The notes: a model not told the origin generated them from the letters alone. Shown: positions 1 to 7,486, counted from the stretch's first letter. The stretch is DNA of 8,365 nucleotides from Candidatus Galligastranaerophilus gallistercoris (GCA_018710795.1 DVJH01000070.1:1-8365); one strand, 5' to 3'. Numbers and translations: made by a program.

Positions 1-975
1 GAAGTTAATCCTCCGTTTAAAAGAATAACCTGGCGCGAGGCTATGGATAAATACGGTTCCGATAAACCCGACACAAGATTTGGTTTGGAATTGTTTAATG
101 TAACCGATATTATGACAGCCTCCACTTTTGAAGCATTTAAAGCGGTTATAAATAACGGCGGAACGGTAAGAGCAATTAAAATCCCGGGCATTGCAAATTA
201 TTCAAGAAAAGAAATGGACGATATAAGAAATCTTGCAATTAAATTCGGCGCAAAAGGTCTTGCATGGGTTACTTATATGGAAGACGGAAGCGTTAAATCG
301 CCTGTGTTTAAATTCTTAAACGAAGAACAAATAGAAGAAATACAAAAAAGAGCGGACGCAAATAAAGGCGACATTGTTTTCTTTGTTGCCGATAACCCCA
401 AAGTTGTCTTTGATGTTTTGGGCAGATTCAGATTATACTTTGGCGAAAGATTGAATTTAATCGACAAAGATAAACACGATTTACTCTGGGTTGTTGATTT
501 TCCTTTATTTGAATATTCGGCTGAAGAAGACAGATACGTTTCCGTTCACCATCCGTTTACAATGCCTGCTTATGAAGATATTGATAAATTGGAAACGGAT
601 AAAGCCAACGTTAAATCAATTGCATACGATATCGTATATAACGGGGTTGAACTCGGCGGCGGCTCGATAAGAATTCATTCAAGCGAAATTCAGGAAAGAG
701 TCTTTAGGGCAATCGGTTTGACCGAAGAAGACATTAAAGAAAAATTTGAATTTCTTGTTCAGGCATTCCAATACGGCACACCCCCTCATGGCGGTCTTGC
801 AATCGGTTTAGACAGGCTTGTGGCGCTTTTAACCCGCTCAAATTCAATAAGAGACGTTATAGCATTTCCCAAGAACTCTCAGGCAAAAGACCTAATGGCA
901 AATGCTCCGGGGCTTGCAAGCGAAGAACAGTTAAGAGAATTGCATATAAAATTAAGAAATGCACCCAAAGTATAA
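1..975 (+). CDS. aspS: Aspartyl-tRNA synthetase, C-terminal part (5' end outside window)
   Basis: This enzyme charges tRNA-Asp with aspartate using ATP, in the cytoplasm. The frame is open from base 1 (EVNPPFKRITWREA precedes the first ATG at 43), so the gene enters from the left and 324 residues are visible, against roughly 590 for a complete bacterial AspRS. The bacterial hallmark RITWREAMDKYGSDKPDTRF is at fragment residues 9-28. It is followed by a segment matching the bacteria-specific GAD insertion (about residues 45-140). The class II catalytic core then resumes, with DFPLFEY, HHPFTMP, GGGSIRIH and QYGTPPHGG. Motif 3 is GLAIGLDRLVALL, with the ATP-binding Arg of GLDR at fragment residue 272, followed by RDVIAFPKN. 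The reading frame is intact. Whether it is discriminating or also charges tRNA-Asn cannot be judged from this piece. The next gene has its own terminator and ribosome binding site between, so aspS appears to end its transcript here. Confidence 0.97.
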   Translation, partial: EVNPPFKRITWREAMDKYGSDKPDTRFGLELFNVTDIMTASTFEAFKAVINNGGTVRAIKIPGIANYSRKEMDDIRNLAIKFGAKGLAWVTYMEDGSVKSPVFKFLNEEQIEEIQKRADANKGDIVFFVADNPKVVFDVLGRFRLYFGERLNLIDKDKHDLLWVVDFPLFEYSAEEDRYVSVHHPFTMPAYEDIDKLETDKANVKSIAYDIVYNGVELGGGSIRIHSSEIQERVFRAIGLTEEDIKEKFEFLVQAFQYGTPPHGGLAIGLDRLVALLTRSNSIRDVIAFPKNSQAKDLMANAPGLASEEQLRELHIKLRNAPKV

Positions 976-985
976 AAAATAATTT

Positions 986-1018
986 TTTGTGCCTCATAAT
1001 TAATGAGGCACAAATTTT
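986..1018 (+). terminator. Intrinsic terminator of aspS
   Basis: A perfect 12-bp stem, TTTGTGCCTCAT (986-997) with ATGAGGCACAAA (1003-1014), encloses a 5-nt loop AATTA and is followed by TTTT. It starts 10 bp after the aspS stop codon. The arrangement is a textbook Rho-independent terminator for aspS. Confidence 0.85.
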
Positions 1019-1030
1019 ATCGGCCGCGGG

Positions 1031-1060
1031 TTCAAAAAAAATATTTTCATACGTTATAAA
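1031..1060 (+). promoter_or_regulatory. Possible sigma-70-like promoter of the 1104-1688 gene
   Basis: TTCAAA (1031-1036, 4 of 6 to TTGACA) is followed after 18 bp by TATAAA (1055-1060). A second TATAAA lies at 1077-1082 but has no usable -35. The preceding terminator means the downstream gene needs its own promoter, which supports one of these. The match is modest in an AT-rich spacer. Confidence 0.35.
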
Positions 1061-1103
1061 ATTTGTTACCCCAAAATATAAATTACCAGAGAAAGGAAAT
1101 ACA

Positions 1104-1688
1104 ATGAATTTATCAATTTCGCCCTTGAATTGTGCAAGAAAACCCCAAAATAATTTAAGTTTCGGAATGGCAAAATTCAGCGATGCCGGAAGAAGCCTTG
1201 CTTCTCAATTTCAAGACCAATACGTCGCATTTTCAAAACCCAATAATCTTGATTCATCAATAGATTATTCAAGATTTTTTGAAAAGAAAAAAATGTTCAG
1301 ACAGTATCCTTTTGTAAATTATATCAATGGAAAATTTCCGGATGGAAAAGCAAGCTTAAAAAATATTGATGAAGTTACCGACACCATTATAAGATGCGGT
1401 GCAACACAAAGCCAGACTTCAAATGCAAAATTTATTAAACAGCTTGTAGCCGCAGAAGATACTTTTGATAAACTTGAAAAACCCGCAAGAGAAAAAGTTT
1501 CATCGGCGGTTGTTGAAGTTTTGGATACAAATTATGATAATCCGCAGGTTTCAAAAGAAGATACTTTGGCACTTGTAAGAATGTCAACGCCCACTATTGA
1601 CGATAAGAAAAAGGTTATGATAGACGGCGTTATCGTAAACTCTGAAACTGGCGGATATTCTGAACCCAAAGTAAGCAGAAAAAAATAA
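1104..1688 (+). CDS. Conserved-looking hypothetical protein, 194 residues
   Basis: I do not recognise this family and assign no function. The start at ATG 1104 is chosen because AAGGAAA (1093-1099) lies a few bases upstream. Reading further upstream to a TTG at 987 would place codons inside the aspS terminator. The product is hydrophilic, with no signal peptide or membrane segment, so it is probably cytoplasmic. The N-terminus is low-complexity (MNLSISPLNCARKPQNNLSF) and leads into GMAKFSDAGRSLA (residues 21-33). A helical middle section (about residues 88-140) follows, then a polar tail ending in SRKK. Cys10 and Cys98 are the only cysteines. The NNLSFGMAKF style of N-terminus recalls uncharacterised proteins of gut Vampirovibrionia, but that is recollection, not a search. 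The gene stands alone: a terminator lies on each side, and the gene beyond is convergent. Confidence 0.8.
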   Translation: MNLSISPLNCARKPQNNLSFGMAKFSDAGRSLASQFQDQYVAFSKPNNLDSSIDYSRFFEKKKMFRQYPFVNYINGKFPDGKASLKNIDEVTDTIIRCGATQSQTSNAKFIKQLVAAEDTFDKLEKPAREKVSSAVVEVLDTNYDNPQVSKEDTLALVRMSTPTIDDKKKVMIDGVIVNSETGGYSEPKVSRKK

Positions 1689-1695
1689 AATATCG

Positions 1696-1733
1696 AAAAT
1701 AAAAAAGAGCTTTTTTAAGCTCTTTTTTATTTT
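1696..1733. terminator. Bidirectional terminator between convergent genes
   Basis: A perfect 17-bp inverted repeat pairs 1696-1712 (A-rich, ending AAGAGCTT) with 1717-1733 (AAGCTCTT, T-rich) around a TTTT loop. The outer part is A-tract against T-tract, so each strand ends in U-rich RNA and the hairpin can stop transcripts from both sides. It starts 7 bp after the stop codon at 1686-1688 and overlaps the stop codon of the minus-strand glycoside hydrolase gene (1732-1734) by two bases. Confidence 0.85.
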
Positions 1734-2796
1734 ATAAGCATTTTTTCAGTTTAATTATTCTTTCATAAGAATTAACAAGATTATCGGATAAAATATAGCC
1801 GTCAACAAGCCCCCTTTTTATTGCAAGATTTATTTTATCGACAAGTTTTTTATCATGTTCAAATCTGTTTGAAAATAATAATATGTTTTCTCCCGCATTA
1901 ATTGATAAGGAAACTATTTCATACAAATCATAATTTTTTCTTATTGCCCCCATATCAAGGTCATCCGTTATTATAACTCCGTCAAAATTTGTTTGAACTC
2001 TTAAAAATTTTTCTATCGTTTGATAAGATAAACTTGCGGGGTATTTTTTGTCGATATTTTTATTGTACAAATGCGATATCATAACGGTTTGCAGCGGGCT
2101 TACGTCTGCAAGATATAAATAAGGATATAATTCGTTATCGGAATATGTTTTTGTTGCATCTACAAACCCTAAGTGCGTATCCCCCGTCGGGCTTCCATGG
2201 CCCGGGAAGTGTTTAATTGATGTTATTATGTTGTTTTTTTCATGTGCTTTTATAAATTGTTTTGCATATTTTACGACAACTTTAGGGTCGTTTGAATAAC
2301 TTCTTTCTTTTTGTTCTATTATTGATTCTTTGTTAACGGCTAAATCGACACAAGGGGCAAAATTCAGATTGATATCCGCCTCTTTTAACATTTTTGCCAT
2401 TTCAAAATATTCTTTATATGCTTCATCTTCCGTTAATTTTGAAATTTGTTTTGCCGATTTAAAATTTTTAAAGCCGTTATTTTTATTCATTCTCTGAACG
2501 TATCCGCCTTCCATATCTATGGCAATAAAAGGCGGGTATTTTGCTTTTGAATTTTTTAAGGCGGAAGTCATTTTCAAAAATTCTTCTTTATTTTTTATGT
2601 TGTCTTCAAAGAATATGACCCCTGAAATTTCGTTGTTTTCAACCTGTTTTAAAACTTCTTTAAATCCTTTTGATTTGACATTATCGCCCACAAAGCCGAC
2701 AATTATCATCTGACCTATCATTTCATTTAAATCTGCCGCAAATAAAGGAATTTGAATACTTAATATCATAACTAAAATCAATATAATCTTTTTCAT
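1732..2796 (-). CDS. Exported glycoside hydrolase family 3, NagZ-like beta-N-acetylhexosaminidase
   Basis: The family removes terminal N-acetylglucosamine-type sugars, for example from peptidoglycan fragments. Residues 1-20 (MKKIILILVMILSIQIPLFA, then AD) form a typical signal peptide, so this copy acts outside the cytoplasm, unlike classical cytoplasmic NagZ of enteric bacteria. The single (beta/alpha)8 GH3 domain fills the rest. Landmarks are IAIDMEGGYVQR (91-102), substrate-loop ERSYSNDP (164-171) and KHFPGHGSPTGDTH (195-208), whose Asp206/His208 match the NagZ acid/base dyad. IITDDLDMGAI (275-285) places the nucleophile at Asp278. At 354 residues it lacks the second GH3 C-terminal domain, as usual for NagZ types. 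GGAGAAG (complement of 2805-2811) lies 8 nt before the ATG. It follows the TolC-family gene by 44 bp with no terminator between, so the two are probably co-transcribed. Exact substrate is inferred. Confidence 0.92.
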   Translation of the reverse strand: MKKIILILVMILSIQIPLFAADLNEMIGQMIIVGFVGDNVKSKGFKEVLKQVENNEISGVIFFEDNIKNKEEFLKMTSALKNSKAKYPPFIAIDMEGGYVQRMNKNNGFKNFKSAKQISKLTEDEAYKEYFEMAKMLKEADINLNFAPCVDLAVNKESIIEQKERSYSNDPKVVVKYAKQFIKAHEKNNIITSIKHFPGHGSPTGDTHLGFVDATKTYSDNELYPYLYLADVSPLQTVMISHLYNKNIDKKYPASLSYQTIEKFLRVQTNFDGVIITDDLDMGAIRKNYDLYEIVSLSINAGENILLFSNRFEHDKKLVDKINLAIKRGLVDGYILSDNLVNSYERIIKLKKCL

Positions 2797-2840
2797 AAAA
2801 TAAACTTCTCCATAAATCCAAAAACAATTTTACCATAATT

Positions 2841-4277
2841 TTAAGGGTTATAATTTGCAATTATTTTATCAATATCAATAATGCCTTCATCAAATAACAG
2901 TTCAACCTGATTGATGTTATATTCAATGACTGCCTGAAGATATTCTATTCTTGCAAGGGTTTTTTGACTTTGCGCCTGAATAACGTCAATTAAAATCCCT
3001 TCTCCGGCATCAAGCCTCATCTCGGCTAAAGTAACCGATTCGGTTGCGTAATTAACCTGTTTTTTTGTTATATCGATTCTCTGCAACAGCAGCTTGGAAT
3101 TGTAATATGAATTTAATAATTCTTCTTCAATCTGCCTTATTTTGTTTTGAAGATTAAATACCATTGCATTTATTTCGTGTTGTTTGGCTTTTGCTTTGGT
3201 TATCGTTCCCGCACCAAGATTTTCCCCTAACGCCCAGTCGACATATAACCCTACAACGTTGCTTCCGCCTAGGCCGATTTTTGCGGTTCCCTGATACTGG
3301 TTTTGATAAAAAATTCTGGGTTTTGGCGAAAATTCCGTATATATTGATTTTTTATCATATTTTGCCGCCCGAATTTCATTTTGGAGCGCCTTTATATCTT
3401 TTCTGTTTTTATGTGCAATTTCATACAGTTCTTCAAGCCCAATATTCTTATCAATAAGATTATTCGGTTTTACTTCTCTTTCAACGGGATATAGAGGGGT
3501 TTTTATTTCAATACCCATAATATTGGATAATTTTGCCTGCATGAGCCTGAAATTGTTCATTGCTTCAATCAGGCTTCTTTTTGCACTTGCAACTTCGTTT
3601 TTTTGCCTTATAACGTCAAATTTTGTTCCCATTCCCGAAGTTTCAAGATTTTGAGTTAATTTTAACTGTGCCATTCTTTCATATAAATTTTTAAGATGAA
3701 TTTCAATCGTTATTTTTGCCTGTAATAACTGCCAGTAATAAACGCCCGTATACATTAAAACTTCTTCTTTTGTGTATTTATAGTTTTCGTTTTGCGCAAA
3801 TTTTTTAAATTTTGCTTCTTTTGAATCAAAAATTTGCTTTCCGCCCTCGGTAAGGGAATGTCTTACCACAATTGAAGATGACAGTGCAAGCTCGTTAAAC
3901 CTGTCAACAAGCGCTGTTCCGACAAGAACCTGCCCTCTGTAATAAATTGAATACCAGCTGTATGCAAAATCGGGCAAAAATTTTGCAAGGGCGTTTTTGT
4001 GAAGATATTCATAACTCTTATACGTTTCAAATCTTGTTTTTATATCAAAATTATTTTTTAAGGCAACATCAAGACATTCATCCAGACTAACCGGTATTGC
4101 TTCCTGTTCCAAAAATGATTCTATCTCTCTTTCAAGGTCTACTTCCTTTGAACAATTTTTACAATACTGATTAAAAGTCGTTTCAAATTTTTCAAGGTCA
4201 AAATTATAAATATCGCAATTTGCGGGCAATATCCCAAAAAAATAAAAAATTAAAGATATAATTATCCCATTTTTCAT
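2841..4277 (-). CDS. TolC-family outer membrane efflux protein
   Basis: TolC-family proteins form trimeric channels across the outer membrane and periplasm for drug efflux or type I secretion, working with inner-membrane pumps and adaptor proteins. The 478-residue length is typical. Residues 1-20 (MKNGIIISLIFYFFGILPAN) are a signal peptide. Cys21 follows it, but the preceding PAN is not a good lipobox. Two OEP repeats are visible. The first opens with SLDECLDVALKNNFDIK (64-80). The second contains the classic AEMRLDAGEGILIDVIQAQ and AVIEYNINQVELLF near the C-terminus. Most of the chain is predicted amphipathic helix. An unusual CKNC pair (Cys39, Cys42) sits in the N-terminal extension before the first repeat. 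No pump or adaptor gene is in the window, so the transported substrate is unknown. No clear Shine-Dalgarno precedes the ATG. The downstream partner is the exported GH3 hydrolase. Confidence 0.92.
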   Translation of the reverse strand: MKNGIIISLIFYFFGILPANCDIYNFDLEKFETTFNQYCKNCSKEVDLEREIESFLEQEAIPVSLDECLDVALKNNFDIKTRFETYKSYEYLHKNALAKFLPDFAYSWYSIYYRGQVLVGTALVDRFNELALSSSIVVRHSLTEGGKQIFDSKEAKFKKFAQNENYKYTKEEVLMYTGVYYWQLLQAKITIEIHLKNLYERMAQLKLTQNLETSGMGTKFDVIRQKNEVASAKRSLIEAMNNFRLMQAKLSNIMGIEIKTPLYPVEREVKPNNLIDKNIGLEELYEIAHKNRKDIKALQNEIRAAKYDKKSIYTEFSPKPRIFYQNQYQGTAKIGLGGSNVVGLYVDWALGENLGAGTITKAKAKQHEINAMVFNLQNKIRQIEEELLNSYYNSKLLLQRIDITKKQVNYATESVTLAEMRLDAGEGILIDVIQAQSQKTLARIEYLQAVIEYNINQVELLFDEGIIDIDKIIANYNP

Positions 4278-4343
4278 AATTTATAAAAAATAATCAAATT
4301 TTGCCCAAAAAATAATACACTTTATGGGCTAATGCTTTTATGG

Positions 4344-4349
4344 TATTAT
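4344..4349 (+). promoter_or_regulatory. Extended -10 element, probable valS promoter
   Basis: TGGTATTAT (4341-4349) matches the extended -10 form TGnTATAAT at all but one position. The hexamer 17 bp upstream, TTTATG, is a weak -35, which extended -10 promoters tolerate. Transcription would start near 4356, leaving a leader of about 35 nt, too short for a T-box or similar riboswitch. On the opposite strand, TATTAT (complement of 4312-4317) could serve the tolC gene, but it has no good -35. Confidence 0.5.
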
Positions 4350-4379
4350 TTCACTTGCAAATAAGATAATTTTTATAAA

Positions 4380-4386
4380 AGAAGGA
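4380..4386 (+). promoter_or_regulatory. Ribosome binding site of valS
   Basis: AGAAGGA ends 4 nt before the ATG at 4391. It fixes the start codon of valS. Confidence 0.7.
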
Positions 4387-4390
4387 TATT

Positions 4391-6997
4391 ATGACAGAGA
4401 CTCTTGAAAACCTTTCAACAACTTATAATGCAAGAGAAGTTGAAAATGAAATTTATAAATTTTGGGAAGATAACGAATTTTTTAAAGCGGACAATAAAAG
4501 CGACAAGCCCGCATATTCAATAGTTATCCCGCCGCCGAACGTAACCGGCATTTTGCATATGGGACATGCACTGGACGGAACTCTGCAGGATATTTTAACA
4601 AGATATAAAAGAATGAAGGGTTATGAAGCTCTTTGGCTCCCGGGGTGCGACCATGCGGGAATTGCAACGCAAAACGTTATTGAAAAAGAACTTGCAAAAG
4701 AAGGAAAAACCCGTTTTGACCTTGGCAGGGAAGAATTTTTAAAAGTTACCTGGGATTGGGCAAACAGCCATAAATCAAGAATTTTGGGACAATTTAAGAC
4801 GCTGGGCGCTTCGTTTGATTTATCAAGAACGAGATTTACCCTTGATGAAGGCTGTTCAAAAGCGGTTAAAAAGGTTTTTGTCGATTTATACAATAAAGGG
4901 TTAATTTATAAAGGTTCATATATTGTAAACTGGTGCCCGAGGTGCCAATCTGCAATTTCTGATATTGAAACCGAATATGAAACCGAACAGGGGCACCTTT
5001 GGGAAATTTCATACCCCATTAAAGATGAAATGGGCGCAATTGTTATTGCAACAACAAGGCCCGAGACCATGTTCGGCGATGTTGCGGTTGCGGTTAACCC
5101 CAATGATTATAAATATAAAGATTTAATAGGCAAAAAATGCGTTATTCCTCTTGTGGGAAGGGAAATCCCCATTATTGCGGATGAATATGTAGACAAATCT
5201 TTCGGTACGGGTGCCTTAAAAATTACGCCCGCACACGATCCTAACGATTTTGAAGTCGGCAAAAGACATAATCTTCCTTTCATTAAAGTAATTGATGAAC
5301 AGGGAAAAATGATAAAATGCAGTGAAGTTCACCCCGATGTATGGGGCCTTGACAGATATGAAGCAAGAAAGCGCACCGTTGAAATGTTAAAGGCGCATGA
5401 AGTTCTTGTAAAAATTGATGACCATGAGCATAATGTCGGAAAATGCCAGAGGTGCAATACAACAATTGAGCCTTTACTGTCGGAACAATGGTTTGTTAAA
5501 ATGGAGCCTCTTGCAAAAGCTGCGATTGAAAAAGTTAAAGACGGCTCAATTCAATTTATCCCTAAACGCTGGGAGAAAAATTATTTAATGTGGATGGAAA
5601 ACATCCGTGATTGGTGTATTTCAAGGCAATTGTGGTGGGGGCACCAGATACCCGCATATTATCATAATGAAACAAAAGAAATGGTAGTTGCGATGGAAAA
5701 CCCTGACCCCAAAAACTATACACAGGATAAAGATGTTCTTGATACCTGGTTTTCAAGCGGACTTTGGCCTTTTGAAACAATGGGCTGGCCCGATACAAAT
5801 TCGGATGATTATAAGAAATTTTACCCTACATCAACTCTTGTTACGGGTTTTGATATTATTTTCTTCTGGGTTGCAAGAATGATTACCATGGGGCTTGAAT
5901 TTACGGGTGTTCCTCCGTTTTCGACCGTTTATATCCATGGTCTTATAAGAGATGAATTCGGGCAGAAAATGTCCAAATCAAAAGGGAATACGATTGACCC
6001 CGTTTTATCAATCGAAAAATACGGCTGCGATGCCGTAAGATTTACTCTTGCAAACCTTTGTACATACGGCGGGCAGGATATTAAACTGTCGGATGAAAAA
6101 TTTGAATTCGGAAGAAATTTTGCAAACAAGGTTTGGAATGCTTCAAGGTTTGTTTTAATGAATCTTGAAAATAAAAACCAAGAATACGATTTAACAAACC
6201 TCTCCATTGCAGACAAATGGATTTTAACCAAACTCAACCAAACAATAAAAGAAGTTAACGATAACCTTGAAAACTATCGTATAGGCGAGGTTACAACCGT
6301 TTTATACGACTTTTTCTGGAATTGCTATTGCGATTGGTATGTCGAATTATCCAAAATCGAGAAAAATGAAAATGTTTTAACTTATGTTTTGGATATGTTC
6401 TTAAGGCTTCTTCACCCCGTTATGCCGCATTTAACGGAGAAAATCTGGCAGCTTATGCCCGTTAAAAAAGATAAAAAAGCAATAATGCTCTCTGATTATC
6501 CTTCTTATGATGAAAAATTCGATTTTGAAGAAGATTCAAAAGCAATGGAAATTGTGTTTGACGCCATAAGAAGCATAAGAAACATAAGACAAAGCTTTAA
6601 TATATCACCCTCCGTTAAAGTTAACGTTAAAATTCAAGGAGAAGCCGAGCTTTATAAAAAAGCGGCAAACTATTTAAAACGCCTTGCAAGAGTTGAAGAA
6701 ATAGAATTTATCAATAATGAAGCCCTCCTTGATAAACAATCGGCAAGTGCGGTTGTTCAAAATTCAAAAATAATTATCCCTCTAAAAGGGCTGATTGATA
6801 TTGAACAGGAAATATCAAGACAGAATAAAAAACTCGATAAATTAAATCAGGAGAAAAATTCTCTCCAAAACAGAATTAATAATGAAAAATTTGTTAATTC
6901 CGCCCCTGCTGAAGTTGTTCAAAAAACAAAAGACAGAATAAATGAAATTGAAGCGGAGAGCGTTATTATTAAAAATTTGATTGATAATTTATCTTAA
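4391..6997 (+). CDS. valS: Valyl-tRNA synthetase
   Basis: This cytoplasmic class I enzyme charges tRNA-Val and hydrolyses mischarged Thr-tRNA. The 868-residue length fits bacterial ValRS. The HIGH motif is HMGH (56-59), within PPPNVTGILHMGHAL. The KMSKS motif is exact (526-530). The CP1 editing domain shows TTRPETMFGD (221-230) and GTGALKITPAHD (272-283), whose Asp283 is the conserved editing residue. Two CxxC pairs, WCPRC (Cys182/185) and CQRC (Cys352/355), may bind zinc as in some relatives. ISRQLWWGHQIPAYY (W415-W416) and the DTWFSSGLWPF segment around residue 450 are family signatures. The anticodon-binding domain occupies roughly 590-740. The C-terminal arm from about 800 is a Lys/Glu-rich coiled coil (ISRQNKKLDKLNQEKNSLQN) that contacts tRNA. 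All catalytic and editing motifs are intact. It is transcribed alone, diverging from tolC, and its last 9 bp overlap the convergent gene downstream. Confidence 0.98.
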   Translation: MTETLENLSTTYNAREVENEIYKFWEDNEFFKADNKSDKPAYSIVIPPPNVTGILHMGHALDGTLQDILTRYKRMKGYEALWLPGCDHAGIATQNVIEKELAKEGKTRFDLGREEFLKVTWDWANSHKSRILGQFKTLGASFDLSRTRFTLDEGCSKAVKKVFVDLYNKGLIYKGSYIVNWCPRCQSAISDIETEYETEQGHLWEISYPIKDEMGAIVIATTRPETMFGDVAVAVNPNDYKYKDLIGKKCVIPLVGREIPIIADEYVDKSFGTGALKITPAHDPNDFEVGKRHNLPFIKVIDEQGKMIKCSEVHPDVWGLDRYEARKRTVEMLKAHEVLVKIDDHEHNVGKCQRCNTTIEPLLSEQWFVKMEPLAKAAIEKVKDGSIQFIPKRWEKNYLMWMENIRDWCISRQLWWGHQIPAYYHNETKEMVVAMENPDPKNYTQDKDVLDTWFSSGLWPFETMGWPDTNSDDYKKFYPTSTLVTGFDIIFFWVARMITMGLEFTGVPPFSTVYIHGLIRDEFGQKMSKSKGNTIDPVLSIEKYGCDAVRFTLANLCTYGGQDIKLSDEKFEFGRNFANKVWNASRFVLMNLENKNQEYDLTNLSIADKWILTKLNQTIKEVNDNLENYRIGEVTTVLYDFFWNCYCDWYVELSKIEKNENVLTYVLDMFLRLLHPVMPHLTEKIWQLMPVKKDKKAIMLSDYPSYDEKFDFEEDSKAMEIVFDAIRSIRNIRQSFNISPSVKVNVKIQGEAELYKKAANYLKRLARVEEIEFINNEALLDKQSASAVVQNSKIIIPLKGLIDIEQEISRQNKKLDKLNQEKNSLQNRINNEKFVNSAPAEVVQKTKDRINEIEAESVIIKNLIDNLS

Positions 6998-7393
6998 ACG
7001 TTTTTTATAAGTTTTTTTTAACCGGCGCATAAATTTGTTATGCGCCTTTTTAAAAGCTTTTTCCCGTTTTTTATCAAGGGCGCAATTATTTACGTATTGA
7101 AGCTCAAAATTGATGTTTTCGGCTAAATCCAGATATTCTTCATTGATTAATACAAGAGTGGCTTCAAGCTCTTCTTTGGAATTTGCTTCATTTAGAATTT
7201 CTTCAAGCGCAAGAGTTTTGTTTTTTGATAAACCGTATAAAAAATTTAAAATTTCTCTGTCTGAATATGCAACTTGTCTTTCATTCAGATAATTTGAATA
7301 AAAACTGCCGAAAAATTGTTCAACTTCGCCCGAATATGCGCGGTTTATGCCGAAAAGTGCAAAAATAAATAAAATAAGCAATATCTTTTTCAT
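6989..7393 (-). CDS. Small exported protein of unknown function, basic C-terminus
   Basis: I do not recognise the family. The 134-residue product begins with a clear signal peptide, MKKILLILFIFALFGINRAYS (1-21, given here only as its general n- and h-region: MKKI then a Leu/Ile/Phe core), so it is secreted or periplasmic. The mature part is helical: an acidic middle (EEILNEANSKEELEATL, 64-80; INEEYLDLAEN, 83-93) precedes a strongly basic tail in which 15 of residues 108-134 are Lys or Arg. Cys104 is the only cysteine, so no internal disulfide is possible. The gene converges on valS and overlaps its end by 9 bp. The valS terminator hairpin forms the codons around AHNKFMRR (117-124). No Shine-Dalgarno precedes the ATG, but a perfect TATAAT lies 6 nt upstream, suggesting a leaderless mRNA. 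The signal peptide argues that it is a real gene, although it could be lineage-restricted. Confidence 0.75.
   Translation of the reverse strand: MKKILLILFIFALFGINRAYSGEVEQFFGSFYSNYLNERQVAYSDREILNFLYGLSKNKTLALEEILNEANSKEELEATLVLINEEYLDLAENINFELQYVNNCALDKKREKAFKKAHNKFMRRLKKTYKKRLR
7024..7051 (+). terminator. Intrinsic terminator of valS, inside the convergent gene
   Basis: A 9-bp GC-rich stem GGCGCATAA (7024-7032) with TTATGCGCC (7038-7046) encloses the loop ATTTG and is followed by TTTTT. The U-tract exists only in the plus-strand direction. It starts 27 bp after the valS stop codon and lies entirely within the minus-strand gene at 6989-7393. Confidence 0.8.
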
Positions 7394-7399
7394 ATTTCG

Positions 7400-7405
7400 A
7401 TTATA
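7400..7405 (-). promoter_or_regulatory. Consensus -10 box for the small exported protein gene
   Basis: The complement of 7400-7405 reads TATAAT. A start point 7 nt downstream of its last base would fall on the A of the ATG at 7393, predicting a leaderless transcript. The region 16-18 bp upstream shows no good -35. Confidence 0.45.
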
Positions 7406-7457
7406 CTTAATGTTAAATTAAAATTAATCATTCATCCGTTTAATTTAAAAAATATTG

Positions 7458-7486
7458 TTGACGTGAAATTTTGTTCTTGGTATTCT
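7458..7486 (+). promoter_or_regulatory. Strong sigma-70-like promoter heading the tRNA-Lys region
   Basis: TTGACG (7458-7463) is followed after exactly 17 bp by TATTCT (7481-7486), with an upstream TGG giving an extended -10. It is the best promoter match in the window. Transcription would begin near 7493. The only recognisable intact product downstream on this strand is tRNA-Lys (7697), about 200 nt away, so the promoter either serves that tRNA through a long leader or a structured RNA at 7493-7560. Confidence 0.55.

Noticed and set aside
43..975. aspS starting at ATG 43
   Set aside because: The frame is open to base 1 and the upstream residues match AspRS, so the ATG is internal.
987..1103. 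Upstream extension of the 1104 gene to a TTG at 987
   Set aside because: The extra 39 codons would run through the aspS terminator hairpin, and a ribosome binding site fits ATG 1104.
3164..3457. Plus-strand open frame of 97 codons
   Set aside because: It lies wholly within the TolC-family gene on the other strand and has no recognisable protein features.
4201..4277. Lipoprotein signal on the TolC-family protein (Cys21)
   Set aside because: The residues before the cysteine (L-P-A-N) do not fit a lipobox, so ordinary signal peptidase cleavage is more likely.
4278..4390. T-box or other riboswitch in the valS leader
   Set aside because: The predicted leader is about 35 nt and has no stem, specifier or terminator structure.
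4621..6237. Several 60-102-codon frames antisense to, or in another frame of, valS
   Set aside because: All are shadows of the intact valS reading frame.
7110..7368. Two plus-strand frames of about 60 codons
   Set aside because: They are antisense to the small exported protein, which has a convincing signal peptide.
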